DNA of 64,000 bases from NCBI GenBank assembly GCA_023375675.1, contig JALQBC010000002.1:124001-188000 (forward strand), in the 5' to 3' direction. The translations under genes and the position numbers were made by a program. The notes below the pieces were generated by a model. That model made no database searches. It was not told where the DNA came from and saw only the letters and a list, made by a program, of their open reading frames with translations. This DNA comes from Cytospora piceicola (lineage: Eukaryota; Ascomycota; Sordariomycetes; Diaporthales; Cytosporaceae). Positions 20,323-32,528 of this stretch are shown piece after piece; within the stretch, counting starts at the first letter, position 1, and the number at the start of each line of letters is the position of its first letter.

Positions 20323-20579
20323 CCTCTGGTTACAGTTCCTGCCAACCAAGGCGCCCTATTGATCCGGGCAACAGAATTCTCAAGGACGAACACCACCACC
20401 CGTCTTGCACAGTAGTGACCTGTGTCGCACTACTGGCCGCCCCAGAACTCGCGTCAAATTTCATCCCGAAGGCGGCTTACGAGCAAAGCAAACCCAGTCT
20501 ACTGATCACATATCAGACACTCCATGTATTTTATTCGTATTTGTCTGCGGTCGCCAGTGTCGCTGTGGCCTACGATCCA

Positions 20580-21065
20580 ATGGCGGAACCAGCTCCTCAT
20601 CCAACCTCCGCATGGGAACTATCATTGATGCCACAGAAAACACACGATCGGATCGCAGACTTTCTTCCCAGCGGTGACTTACAGAAGCTGCGCCTTACAT
20701 CCAGAAATTTCAACAGTCCCTACGTGGGCCGCTTTTTCAAGCACGTCCGCTTCTGTGCTATAATCGATCGCCTCTCCTATGCACAGCAACTTTCGCTCAA
20801 AACAAGATCTATGATCGAACAGTATTCACTGAGTTCACCAGGTAGGTGGAATCATACTTTTATTCCCCATATGTTATCGGCTGAGTCAATTTTCTGGATC
20901 TTGTGCATGCTAACCTGATATTTGCCAGTCCACAGGGGGGCTACATTCCCTGTCTTGAAGGTCCTACAATTGATGGTGACTACGAAGCCGCTGAGGACCT
21001 ACCTTCTAACGTCATCAATCCAAGCGCCGCAAACGAGGGCATCTGCCACGATTCATCATTTCTAA
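20580..21065 (+). CDS. Short F-box-like protein, two exons
   Basis: Exons 20580-20841 and 20929-21065; 132 aa. The intron (87 nt) has donor GTAGGT, branch CTAAC and acceptor GCCAG; phases join. The N-terminal part has an F-box-like core: LSLMPQKTHDRIADFLPSG followed by DLQKLRLTSRNFNSP, the usual L(P)xE/xI...FL...DLxxLRLTxRxF layout of fungal F-box proteins. The second exon starts HRGATFPVLKVLQLM, which resembles the beginning of the variable region after an F-box. Fungal F-box proteins are normally several hundred residues long, so this may be truncated. If functional it would be an adaptor binding Skp1 in an SCF ubiquitin ligase. Confidence 0.5.
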
Positions 21066-22997
21066 GATGCATTCATCGTGGAGTCAGGGCCGAGCCAGGT
21101 CACTTACTACAAGTCTCGAAGGGGGACGTTCTTACCTTGCCTTGTCGTGGTGCTTGGCCTCTGGGATTGTCTGAAGCATAACTGGAGTGGGGGGAAGGGC
21201 GGGAGATAAGGTTGCATCTGGGTCCATTCAACGAACAAGTTTTGGGGTTTGTTGGAGGATGGAGATACTCATGTCACGATAGGGAAGCACTACAGAGGAA
21301 CAGTACCTCTCCGACGCGTTGATTTTTGACTTAATCGTACCCTGCTACTTGTCATTTCAGACAAAATCCAATGGCCAGAGTTCACATACCAAGCAAAGAT
21401 CACCACCAAGTAATCCCACCCGCCCGTACTGACAAATTTGACCTTCACCCACTTAATATCAGTAAATTCACTTACACCCCACCCCTTTCGGTCTCTTTTG
21501 AGGCTGTCGTCATGATTGATATATCATCTCGTAGCCCTGGTCACGCTCCATTTCTGTACCTAGCCGGCAGCCCTACAGCCCTTACGCTACATGTATGGAT
21601 TTCATCCGAACCTCGTCGTCAATGCCATTATCATTCTTTTCATCGTCAACCTCGACCTGGACCTCGTCTTCAGTCACATAGATGACTTCGACCTCTCTGA
21701 CCCTTTTCTCGGCCTATCTAGCCCATTTTGAGCCTCGTCGGAGGTCCTCGAAGGTCCCTCGACCCCATATGATCCCCATAGTCATAAACCCTCGATGGGG
21801 CTGGCAATGTTCCTTCGCTTCTGCTTCTTCGTAAAGTTGGTCAACTGAGCCTTATGGTTCTGGTTCTCCTTCTCGATCATATTCATGTCAACTGGAATCT
21901 CGTGTGTACTAGTGTAGCAACAACAAACTCGGCCTCGCGGTCATCTTAAGGATGCCGTGGTTTTGAAGCCGATCTTGAGAGAGACAGGCTGTTGTTTGTT
22001 AAATCTTAGATAGCTTCGGCTATCTGGTCTTCCGTATAGCTTTTCCGAGAGATCTCGAAGGCTTGGGTGGTGATACTGGTGTTTTGATCAGAGCAAGGTC
22101 AGACAAAGACCTTGTCCCCTCGAGGGCTGGAATAGGTACCTAGGTAGGTTCAGGTGCGGGAAAATAGCCCTACAACCAGCTATTGGAAACCCAATTACCT
22201 AGGCTTGTACAACATTCGAAGAACTACAGGATAATCTGGCTCACCTGGCAGGTTGTGTTGAAGAAGACCGTATATGTCAAGAATTGAGCACTGTAAGGGA
22301 GGCAGATGTAACCATCGGGATGCGGTGGAACGAGGAGAAGTAAATATGTGACAGACCGGCATGCTCATCCTGGCCCTAGTAAATGCACTGGAAATTCAAT
22401 TGGCCTTATGCTGTCGATCTTCCTCCAAGGTCTCTGGTTCCGTCGATGATGGTCGCCTCTCTCATACATTGCCAAAGGGTCAGGTGAAAGCAGTGCCTTA
22501 GACAACCTTCTCGGATCAGGCCAGTCGTCGAAACTGCTGCAGGTCATCAAATTGTAACGCGTTACCTCTTGTGCGACCGGACTGTACGAAAAGATATTGA
22601 CAGATTGGCTGGCTTCTTTCTACCCTAGGGTATGCAACCTCTGGGGTTTTGGGGGGGGGGGTTTATTTCAAACACATCCAAGATGACTCAGGGTTCGGGG
22701 TATAGAGATGACGTTATGCAAGGTGCGGTCAACTGCCCAGCCCAGCAGCCCAGGTGGTTCAGGCCCCCAGATAGAACAGGCAGCTTCCCCAGGGTATTAT
22801 GGAGGGTGGTGGGCAACTAACTGCGCTTGGCACTGAACTTGCCAACCATTTTCCAATCAACCTGTCCATCACTTCACATCACATCACACCACCAACCCAT
22901 TTCCTTCCCCCAAACATTTTTCCATGTGCCGGAAGGACACCGTCAAGAGACGAACGACATCACAGCCTCAAGTCTCCTACACGATTGGAACGCAATC
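21066..22997. other. Intergenic, possible transposase relic
   Basis: No intact gene. Minus-strand coding-like fragments lie at 21597-21905 (separate entry). A TACCTAGGTA palindrome lies at 22137-22146 and a perfect TACCCTAGGGTA at 22621-22632, followed by a G-homopolymer at about 22651-22660. Confidence 0.45.
21597..21905 (-). pseudogene. Possible degenerate transposase C-terminus
   Basis: Two minus-strand segments in different frames look coding. At ~21905-21795: VDMNMIEKENQNHKAQLTNF then TKKQKRRNIASPIEGL. At ~21710-21597: EKRVREVEVIYVTEDEVQVE then VDDEKNDNGIDDEV. A coiled or basic stretch followed by an acidic tail recalls the C-termini of fungal pogo/Fot1-type DDE transposases. I see no DDE core, no terminal inverted repeats and no start codon, so this is a weak call. 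Confidence 0.25.
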
Positions 22998-24144
22998 ATG
23001 ACACGATTATCCGTCTATGGCGTTGCCCTCGCCGTCTTCATTGTCGGTATGTGCTTTCTGCTTGAATCGAACCAAACCCAGTTGCCATGACGCGCGAGTC
23101 TCGCCCTTCTATCATCCCCGCTTTCCCAGCCACGAGCAGAACAGAGAAGGGAAATGAAGACGGCGCATCACATAGTACCTCACAGGATCGAGTGCATCAA
23201 GTTGTCTTTTACGTTTGCATTCCATTTGGTGACAGTCCTTCGATTTCCGTCCTGTCGGCAGACAGAAAGCTGTCCCGCGTCAGGCGTTGGCGCATCTGTC
23301 GTGCAGGCTGTCGGCTGGAACAATTATCGTCATGTTGCACAAGGAGGATTGGCTTCGGAAACCACTCGTACCAAAGAAAGCACGTAATGGCTGACCATTA
23401 ATTTCCCTCATCCAGCGTCGGCAATGACCCTCGCCTCCATTCTCTTCCCTCACTGGGTGAGCATGGACGTGCAAGCCCACAACAGCGACAAGACCTTCTC
23501 CCAACACCTTGGCTTGCACCACTACTGCAACACCGCCCTCTCAGACAAACCCTGCCGGACGTTTCCCGAAGAGAAGTTAGACTGCGATCCGAACGACAGG
23601 TACTTTTGCTCCATGTGGAGGACTACGGGTTTTCTCATGAGCTTCACGACTGTCGCCGAGCTGGCCACCCTGGTCGGCTTCGTCGTCACTATTGGCGGCG
23701 GGAGTGTCAAAAGAGAATATGGGTGGAAGGTCTTATGTGGTCTACTCGCTGTGGTCTCGGTTGCGCAGTTCGCTGCTATGGGTCTTGTGGTAGGTTCCCA
23801 GCAAACATCACAGTTTCCTCGCCAACAGCTGCAGGGGCGGACTGTTGCCAAGGAAGCCTTGGTCGGCCTGTCTACTGTTCTATCGACAACCATGTTCTTG
23901 CCATTCCGTAGTCATCAGATGGCAGACCCAAGTTTACTGACCTGTGTGGCTCATGCAGTCCTTCCTCTTCGATGATGACGAGTTCTTTTCCGTTCCTGGC
24001 TGGACTCTCGACACATCCTGGATCCTCTGCACAGTCAGTGCCAGCCTGGCCGCACTGCTTGGTGGTGGGCTCGCCATATGTGCCTACTTCCTACCCCCTG
24101 AAGATGACGGCTACAATTTCCTTGAAGACCCCATTGGTGTCTAA
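22998..24144 (+). CDS. Four-helix membrane protein, claudin/Sur7-like
   Basis: Three exons: 22998-23046, 23416-23789, 23959-24144; 202 aa. Intron 1 is long (369 nt, GTATGT...ATCCAG); intron 2 is 169 nt (GTAGGT...TGCAG). Predicted topology: an N-terminal hydrophobic helix (LSVYGVALAVFIVASAMTLA, across the splice), then an extracytoplasmic loop with W and cysteines (FPHWVSMDVQAHN, LHHYCNTALSDKPCRTFP, CDPNDRYFCSMWRTTGFLMS). TM2 follows (TTVAELATLVGFVVTIGGG), TM3 (WKVLCGLLAVVSVAQFAAMG), a loop (DDDEFFSVPGWTLDTSWILC), TM4 (VSASLAALLGGGLAICAYFL) and a short acidic tail. The W-x-S first loop with paired cysteines and four helices is the claudin/Sur7 design, suggesting a plasma-membrane protein. The exact family is not identified. 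Confidence 0.75.
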
Positions 24145-25436
24145 TTGTGGCATATATACGCAAACCGGTTCCAGGAGAATCGGCTTCTCATCCTCGTTCA
24201 ATTTCTACACACTGTAATAGACAAACACGGGGCGTTCTCAGGCATACAGCATATGGCATATTCATACTTCATGACAGGCAAGCTTAACATATTTGATACC
24301 TTTCGGTGCGTTTAGGGTGCAAAGAGGCTGGGGAGTAAGTCAAGATCATATTTATTGTAACATATTGGTATCTTTGTTCCGAGTCCGCATCACGAATCCA
24401 AACATTGAACAGAAGATACTCTGATCTGGGGGGCAAGTCCCGAATTGCTATATTGAATCGGGAGTTTGAGGTCCGGTCCAAAATTACTTGCCCTGCATGG
24501 TAGCACGCAAATGGGTGCGCGACCACAGTAATGCTTGAGAATCCAAGAGTGCGAAAAGGTTGTGTCCATTGGCGGATTGCTGGGCTGCTACTAGATGATG
24601 ATCCGAGGTTGGGATAACTTGCAACCTGCAACCTCGAATAGGTCAAGATTCAAGTTGCACGCAGGTGGTTGTTTTAGGGTTTTACTTCAAAAAGTTTGAC
24701 AATTTCCATTCGAAATGCCATGAACCACAGTAGCCGAGGCCATTTGAGCTCGACGTGATCGAAGAGCGGCATGGATACGTTGTCCCCGGACCAATTACAC
24801 ACGGATATCTTGATGGTCATTCTGGGTCTCCGTTATTTACTACTAGTTCAAGGCTACTTAGGTCTGCAAGTGTTGCACCTACGTATCTGGCATTACAGAG
24901 CCGTCTATACGGAGGTGCCTAGCTGTACGTAAATACTTAGCACATACTCCGAGGAGGCATGCGATATATTGACAGCTCGTTATTGGGAATTTGGTACACC
25001 TGATAGGCTAACATGTACCTTGTACCCTTTCGGTTCACATATACACAGTGAAGAGAAGTCATGTCTCGATTCCCAGAAGTCTAGTGGAAACGCCTTTTAC
25101 TCTATGTACCAATTTAGCCTCATCAAGTCTGCCAATGCTCCAGCAAGGGTGGAGGGGGGACTCACTCGTTATGACTTTTTTTTTACCACCAGTTGACATC
25201 TCTCTAGCCCTCCGGATACCTGTCGAACTGTCTGTTGTGATTTCTTCAAGGCTGGCTGGCAAACATAGAGGGAAAGGCTTGAATGGTTGATCTAGCACTT
25301 TGCAGCATGCCTTTGCCAGGATAACAGCATACTGATATATTCTATTCTCTAGAGGATACGGCAGCAATGAACTTTGAGACGTCACCGCGAAAGCCATGAA
25401 TAGCTTAAGGCTAATTTGATTGTTGAGCGTCTTCGT
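24145..25436. other. Intergenic region
   Basis: No supported gene. The minus frame at 24284-24646 is open and mildly coding-like (SRFNIAIRDLPPRSEYLLFN) but lacks an ATG start. Confidence 0.4.
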
Positions 25437-26043
25437 ATATGGTGCGCGACAGTGCAATCTCTGCGGAAAGTCACTTTGTCACTATAGCTACACCAAATTC
25501 TTCGAAATAACCAGATTTATAAGTAACTAATTTTATATTAAAATATGATTAATAAAACTATAAAGAAAATCAGTTAATATATTCTTTAAATATTAAATAT
25601 ATTAAATATATTTATTATATATTTATTATAATATTAGATATATTTAATATAAATTAAATACTTTATAGAATTCGAAAGACTTAAGGTGTAAATTTAAAAA
25701 GTTCGGAAATATCGGGAAATAAAATCTTAATAGGTGTGAATTTTCTTATCGATGACGGGAACTTATCGGTGATAAGATAAGACCATACGAAAACTTTTTC
25801 ATTTTCTATATTATAAAACTGCTTTTATAAAGACAAATACTTATTAAAATTAAAAAGTAAATTTATAGGTATAGTTAATATAATATTTAGTATTTTATAA
25901 GAATTTTTAATTATTTAATTGTATACGGGGAAGCTAGTAAATCGAGATATTCACTGAATTCAGATTATTGTTATTCGACTTTAGGTGTGTGTCTATTGAC
26001 AAAAATCGACTTTCCGCAGAGATTGCACTGTCGCGCACCATAT
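25437..26043. mobile_element. AT-rich element with 36-bp terminal inverted repeats (MITE-like)
   Basis: The left end 25437-25472 and right end 26008-26043 are perfect inverted complements over 36 bp (left arm starts ATATGGTGCGCGACAGTGCA and ends CTGCGGAAAGTC); similarity fades over the next ~15 bp (TTTGTCA-ATAG). The ends are flanked by, or contain, a TA (or ATAT) duplication, as for Tc1/mariner-like insertions. The ~530-bp interior is extremely AT-rich from ~25500 to 25920 and has no coding capacity. It includes a short hairpin, CTTATC...GATAAG, near 25745-25776. This fits a non-autonomous DNA transposon (MITE) or the remains of a longer one. Confidence 0.75.
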
Positions 26044-26561
26044 CGTACGTTGTAAAACGTCCACCCCCCCCCCTCCCCTCCCGTAAGTATGACTACTGTG
26101 AAATTCTAAGAATGCGCGCTCAACAGCACAAGTTGAACGTCGCCCAGTATGTACCAATAGGCCAGCCAGGTGAGACCATTTTTTAATACAGAGTCCGACG
26201 GTCATCCCAGGAGTCGCGGTTGTTCTCGATACATTAGGTTACCATAAGCTGATTCATACCTCTTATGAGATGGCTACTTAATTATATGTTCCGTGTTGCT
26301 AGAATCCTAATAATCATCGCATATGCTCATCCAACCATCAAAGCCCAGCTGGTATCATCCCACCGAACACCAACCAAGCCCTAGTCCAGCCCTATGCCTC
26401 ACCAAAAAAGTTAAGTTTCACTACTTGTATAGGTCTAGAATTGGGCAGGATAATAAATGACCAATATCAACAATAATAAATAGAAAGCATACCCCCCACC
26501 CCCTCCCCCTCCCTTATCTACCACACCCCCAGTGAGATACAATCTGCAGGAACGGACGTGA
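26044..26561. other. Intergenic, polypyrimidine tracts
   Basis: Contains C/T-rich runs at ~26063-26083 and ~26488-26516 and the 3' flank of the DUF6536 gene. Confidence 0.4.
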
Positions 26562-29295
26562 TCATGCATATCGACGAGTGTCATCCAGCTCCGCCAGTGA
26601 CCTCGCCGAAAATGTAGCATGGCTGACGATGGCCCCCGGCATCTCGGGTACGGCGCCCCAGCTGACCTTCTGCTTCCACACGTCGGCCTCCCAGGGCACC
26701 CTGTGGCACCGCGCACTGATCACCGCGCTGCAGCTCCCGCCCTCGAAGACCAGGGGGTTCCCCACCGTCTTGCCATCGTACATTGACACGGAGGGCGCCT
26801 TCAGCAAGCCCATGCCCAGAATCACTAACATGAGGATAATGAGCATGGCGAGCAGTATCACCAGCGCGACGCCGCTGAGACCTACGCCGAGCTGGTGCTG
26901 TGGCGTAATACTGGAGGCATCACCAGGATCGCCACTCGATGTGGCGGGAGACAGAGAGACGACAAAGCACGCCTGGCTGAGCACGAAGCCCATGCACGCA
27001 AACAGCACGGCCAAGACCCAGCTCACGGGCCGCGGCAACGTGAGGTACAGGCTCGTCGTCTGGCGGCCCTCCGGGTCCGCGCTCACGCGCAGCGGCCTGC
27101 TGGCGTCGCTGTCGAGGACGGCGTACAGGCTGCTCTCGCGGGAGAGGAAGTACGACGTCAGCAGCGCGTTGGCCGCGAAGTACAGCCCCGCGAGGAGGAG
27201 CTGCGGGGCGGCGGCCGCGACGGCCAGGGCGCGCGCGGGGAGGGCCGCGGGGGCGGCGGCCGGCGGGGGGCGGAGGAGGTAGGTCGTGTGCGGGCTCGCG
27301 ACGCCGAAGGGGCTCAGGGGCTGCGAGGCTGGCTGCGAGGAGACCGTCAGGGCGAGGGCGCCCAGTGTGAGGCCGGCGCTGGCGAGCCACCAGGCCCCCG
27401 CGACGAGCCAGCTGGTGCGTGAGGGCGAGCGGAACCACATGTGGTCTCGCTTGGGCGTCCAGTACTTCCCGTCGGAGAAACCCCAGCCTCCCATGCCTGA
27501 GCGGAGGCTTTGCTTGGTCAGGAGGCAGTTGGTCCGCGTGGTTGGGTCCGGATCCCGTAGGAAGGAGGATATGGCGTCGCCGAGAGTGACGAGGGGCCGG
27601 AGGCGGTGAAGGAATAAGGTTAGGGTGGTGATCAGGAGGGTGGTTAGGTTTAAAGCGAGCACGACAATAAATGTGATGATGCTGAGCTGTATCGTGCAAG
27701 CTTTCTCGATTGGCTCGCTACGCTGTGCGAGGCAGAATCCGACGGGTGTTCCGTCGAAGGATATTTGATTATGTGAGACTGATATGGGCATGTCGTTGCC
27801 TGTCTGGAAGTTGGTCCCTGCCTGTGTTGTCTCCACGAGGGAGTTTTCCGAGTTCTGTCCATCAAGAATGAGAAGAACTCTTTGAAAGTCTGTGTTGAAA
27901 GTGCCGCTGAGTAGATCAGCACATTCGATATTGGTCATGTTCGTAAGTTCGTTGCGGCTGGCAAGGTCTCGAAGTTCGACGAGTTCGCTCTGAGTGAAGC
28001 CGCCTTCGTTATTCGAGGATGTGTTGGAAAATGGCGAACCGGTCAAAAATGACCCAGAGACTGCTATCAAGCTGTACTTCACCTCGGATTGCGTGGTGAA
28101 TATTATGGAATTATATCTGGACAGTAGCCTCATCAGTTGTTGTGCGTACAGGGAGGATCTGGGGCCTGGCAGGCACATAGCTTACATTATCTGGGTCACA
28201 ATCGCCACGGCTAGGAGAACCAAAGCCAGGAGTGCCCTCCCTTTTCCAATGTACCTCAAGTTTCGTATCGAAGAAACACCAATCTCCAACCAGTGTTTAC
28301 GGTTGTGCGCCCTCAATACCTCGGAGCGTGTCGGGCTACTCAGCACCTGGAAGACATAGCTCGCTCCGAGGATCAAGATGATGACGAAGAGGTTTATCAG
28401 CACGTGCAGTCCCCAGTCGATGCTCCTGGCCTCCTGGCATGTTCCCGCAAACACCTCCACCTCCCCAGCCAGAATGGCGATCTTGGTTCCCGCCAGCGCG
28501 GCGCATATGAAGCCCGTGATGAGGATGACGAGCATGAGGAGTATGTTGACCAGTACACCAAGTCGCCACCCGGACGTCAACCTCCTCCGTACCCCGGGTT
28601 TATCATTGGCCCAGGGCAGCATCTGCTGCAACTGGGTCATCGTCGACGACCACGTGAAATTCGACATCGAGTCGTAGGCCCTCCGCGCCTCGTTCTCGTT
28701 CACGCCCTCGAGCAGGGCCATCTGGGACCGCTGATACCTGTGCTGGTGTGTGATATCGACAGCGCGCATTCCCTGGTTTCCCCCGTTGTCTTTCCGCCTT
28801 GCGACCGTCTCTGGCGTCTCCCCTCTAATGAAATTGACCACGTAGTCCGGTATCAAGGTGCTGTCGCGTGTGCCGGGGACGGTGTCTTCGTCAACGACGC
28901 CTCTTGGAGCCTGTACGGTTGTGCGCCGGAACAACTCGGGCGTGTGTGATGTAAAGATTGACACGGTGTCGGTGGCAATGCTCTGAAAGGGCCAGTGGAT
29001 ACCCTTCCGGCCACGCCTCGAAGGGGGTGGTTGGTCCTGGCGCCAGTCGTCCCCATTCTGTGTTCTCTGATCTGCTGTTGTTATTGTTCCTGATCTGGAC
29101 TGTAAGTGCCTTGATACTGAGCCAGACGTGGAAGGAGGCACCCTGCTTCTGGTCAGCGGAAATATCCGATAGCTGTCTCGCAGAGGCCCAAAGGCGATTA
29201 TATGTTGTGACAAACCTCCTTGATTGTATCACCGAGCCATTGTATCTATGTGCGGATCGAGTGCCTTCATCGCGGCGCCCTGAGCTGCTTTCCAT
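26562..29295 (-). CDS. DUF6536 multi-pass membrane protein
   Basis: Model: exons 29295-29216, 29148-28186, 28116-26562; about 865 aa. The 28185-28117 intron (69 nt, GTAAGC...GTCCAG) is firm: it removes an in-frame stop and joins VAIVTQI to YNSIIFTTQSEVKYSLI. The first intron (67 nt, GTTTGT...ACCAG) and the ATG at 29295 are less sure but keep phase. The N-terminal ~220 residues are cytosolic and polar. The conserved core has the DUF6536 pattern: TSGWRLGVLVNILLML, GEVEVFAGTC, LHVLINLFVIILILGASYVF, LSSPTRSEVLRAHNRKHWLE, IGVSSIRNLRYI. About eight membrane helices in total; C-terminal ones include VSWVLAVLFACMGFVLSQAC and LVILLAMLIILMLVILGMG-type segments. The gene is very GC-rich in the middle (27050-27300), causing long antisense open frames. 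Function of the family is unknown. Confidence 0.85.
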
Positions 29296-32200
29296 TTCCC
29301 GCGGGGCCTTGTTCGCGTCAGGCCGAAGGCATGCCAGAACAAGTTGGAAGGCAAATATAACAACTTGGAGGGGGGCTTCCAGCGGTTTAACAGGGTGGAC
29401 AAGACGGTAGATGGCACCAGTAAAAGAGCGACGAGTGGGATGAGTATGTAGGTAAAGATTCAGTAGCAGGGGCTGTGCTTTTATTCAAGCAGTATCTCCC
29501 ATCCGGACGGCAGGCCAGCATTGTCGTCCCTGCGGTGGACTTGCATGGGCTTTTGTGAGATTCGCGTTGTGTTGCAGTGTTGGTGGGTAAGAGGTTCCCG
29601 GACCCTGACTTCAAAACCCCCTGCCCCTTATCCTGCGGGCTGAATGTTGGAACCGAGGCCTTACACAACCTATATTCAGTTGAGGGGCAATATCTTGGTG
29701 TTGGCCAGCAGTAAAGACAAACTGGACTTTGGCGGAGATGGCTTGACAAAGGAAGGTAACGTGGGGAGGGACAGAAATACAGTCATGTAACATGTTATGG
29801 CAGGACGTTGCACGTTCGTCCTGGGGTGGTCCGGGTCGCGTCACCGCAGATCTTTTATCTAGGGATAGCCACGGCTTCTCTGCCAGATAGATTACCACAC
29901 GCGGCACGAGAGCCAAAGCGCGTTGGACGCGCCAGAATGTCAGACACACATCTCACTGGAATGGGGATACAAAGAGAGAAGTGGGGGTCCTTAAGGATCC
30001 ATGGGACGACTGCCGGGTGGTAGGCACATAGGTCGTATGGGCCTTGATGATTACTTGATCTCCTCTATGTTCACCTTGTTGATTGAGGTGGTATAATCCC
30101 CTAACTTCGAGTCACCGAGAGCTTGCCTAATGAACACGTTTACTGAGATGGTGTCGGATAGCTACTACAGTGCAAGACATCTCTTGAGAGCTTGAGGAAG
30201 TGCACGTATTCAAAAACAAAACAAGCCCAGAGATCGATAGATTCATGCGTTAGCATGCCAGGCCACTTAAAATGTCAAATAATTCTCCGTCTCCCGAAAC
30301 TGAAAGTCTCCTACGAGCACGGATTCATGCGGCCAGGGATGCCCTGGCTGCTCTGCAGCCACGTTTCAGACGGTTGCTCGGACATGGTTGCACCGTAAAC
30401 AGATTCTCTCTCTGAATTCAAATAGATGGATGTGATAAGGGGCCGGTTAGTGTTTCGATACCGTTAGAATACCCTGCTCCCAAAACCAGACACTGCGACC
30501 ATGCCCATGAGTGAGAATCGAATTCCCACGGTCAGAGTCAGATGATCGCCCGAGTTGTAATGGTTTCTTGCAGTGAATGTCGCATTATACCCTAGGGTAT
30601 GGATCACGCCCAAATTTCAAAGCTAAAGAGCAGTCTCTGGATATGGTTTTTTCAAAGTCTAGATCAGACGGTTGGTGACAAGTGTTGGAAGTTAGCACAT
30701 GCAACGTTTTTCTACACTCGGCATTTCCTTTCCTTTTGCTTCTTACGTGTACCGCCTGTCAACGTTTGACAGAGGCGAATATGATCCGGACACGTGGCAT
30801 GCTCAGGCTCCCTTCTGCCGAGATGGTATTTCTGAAGACCACAAGACATGGAGTCCCACAGGTATATCATCTCGCTGAGGGGCGTGTTCAACGACTTACA
30901 CCGACCCTAACCCCAGGGGCTCTAGTCTAGCTACCCCCCCTAACGCCAGAAGAAAGGGGCACCTAACAACTGGTTCCGAAGTTGTAACTGTGGTTGCATT
31001 TGTATTTCTGTTATTGCATATAATTTTAAACTCTGCCAGCAGCCAGCAGTCCAGAATCCGATTCATATCTCGAGGAGGCCACAGCATTACGAGCCTCGCC
31101 CTGGTCAAACATCTGAGCAACCACCAACCTTGGAATTCCAGGACCTAGCCGTTGCCTCCAGTCTGAAACATGGTGCGACACACTCATAAGGACTTTTTTG
31201 GTGAATCGCTGAACACCTAGTCCCTCAAGGTCACGTCTTGGAAAAGCCTGTAATAGCTCGTTGTGATAAGTCTTGATAGAGAGGACTTTTACGAATCGGT
31301 TGGCGGTCTCTTCGGGGTGTTGTAAGACGCCGACAACGCTCTGCTCTGGGCACTGCCCTCAAGTGTCATACTCGTGAAGTATTCTTCGCCTTTGTCCTAT
31401 ATGAATGAGTAAACTTTCCCATATAATATCGTTTCGGCTTCCGTTTAACGTGGATACCATTGAACTCGGGCAACCCACAAACACTTGGCCTTCAGCCGAA
31501 GTCGTTCACAAAAGCGCTTCACACCAGTTGCTTCCGCAATATTCGACCATGGCAATCTTCGTGTCCATACCAGCGGGACCAACAACACAGACGGCTGCAT
31601 CTTGGCTCACCACTGCCGTAGTGAGTTCTTCAGGCGTGTAAGTGATCTTTATGAAGGGGTTTCTATCTGGAAACGTTGCGGCGGAGTCTTAAAGTTTATA
31701 TAACGGCGCCTAGGATTCACTCACCTCAGCAACAGTCTTTATGTGACTTATATCAGTGGACAAGAGGCCCTAACATTATGTATAACAACATCTAGACGTT
31801 CACGATGCACATGCAGGTTAAACCGGCGCAACGTGGCTATAGCTCTAGATGTGATAGGTTTGTGCTCCATATTATTGAAAATTACTACGATAATAATATC
31901 ACGCACAGAATAATGTCTCCATTACCGACTCGAACGTATCGGTAAATTAGCTTGCGAGTGGCCTAGCTACTAAACTTAGTGCCTGCTCTGAGGACATCTG
32001 GATCCTACTTGCGTTACTGTGCGTAATAGGAAATGATCTGAATAGTGATTAGCCTGGCGTAAATCTTCGAATTCATAGCACTGATCATATCGTCCTGCAT
32101 CTGCCAGTATGTTGAATCGGGCTACCTGAGCTATAACGGGTAGCGGTCACAAAGCAAAGTAACGATAGAACTCAAGGGACCTAACAGGTGTGAAATGCAG

Positions 32201-32528
32201 CCAATCCAGTCTATTGTAGAGTTTCCGTTGTGTTTGTTGTTGTTGTTGAGGGTAAACAAACAGGCCGAAAGCCTAAGGGAAGGGAAGGTTATGGGTGTAC
32301 CTGAACGAAGGAAGGTACGCTGACATAATATAGCATGACGATAGGCGAAGAACAGTATCGGCTTGGTTCCAGATAATAAAGTAAATTGAGCACTTTTCTT
32401 CGCGGGTTATGGAAACCTGAGGCAATCTACTCCTTTGCAGTGGCCATGGAACACTTAACTTACACTAAACTAAGTATGTGCACCGAGTCCTCAGGTCTCT
32501 ATCTCCAAGCCCATCACGATTCTCCGCT
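29296..32528. other. Long intergenic region
   Basis: About 3.2 kb with no supported gene. It contains a perfect 14-bp palindrome ATACCCTAGGGTAT at 30587-30600. Small open frames around 29387-29749 and 31405-31641 have no recognisable features. Confidence 0.45.

Noticed and set aside
20415..20580. Upstream extension of the F-box-like gene
   Set aside because: The frame is open but has no ATG in that part (it would need GTG); the ATG at 20580 precedes the recognisable domain directly.
25500..25930. Mitochondrial DNA insertion as the source of the AT-rich block
   Set aside because: No mitochondrial gene or tRNA is seen in it, and it is neatly bracketed by inverted repeats.
26895..27699. Plus and minus overlapping frames rich in Arg/Gly/Ala within the DUF6536 gene
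   Set aside because: They coincide with the very GC-rich segment of the true membrane-protein frame; composition is typical of shifted frames.
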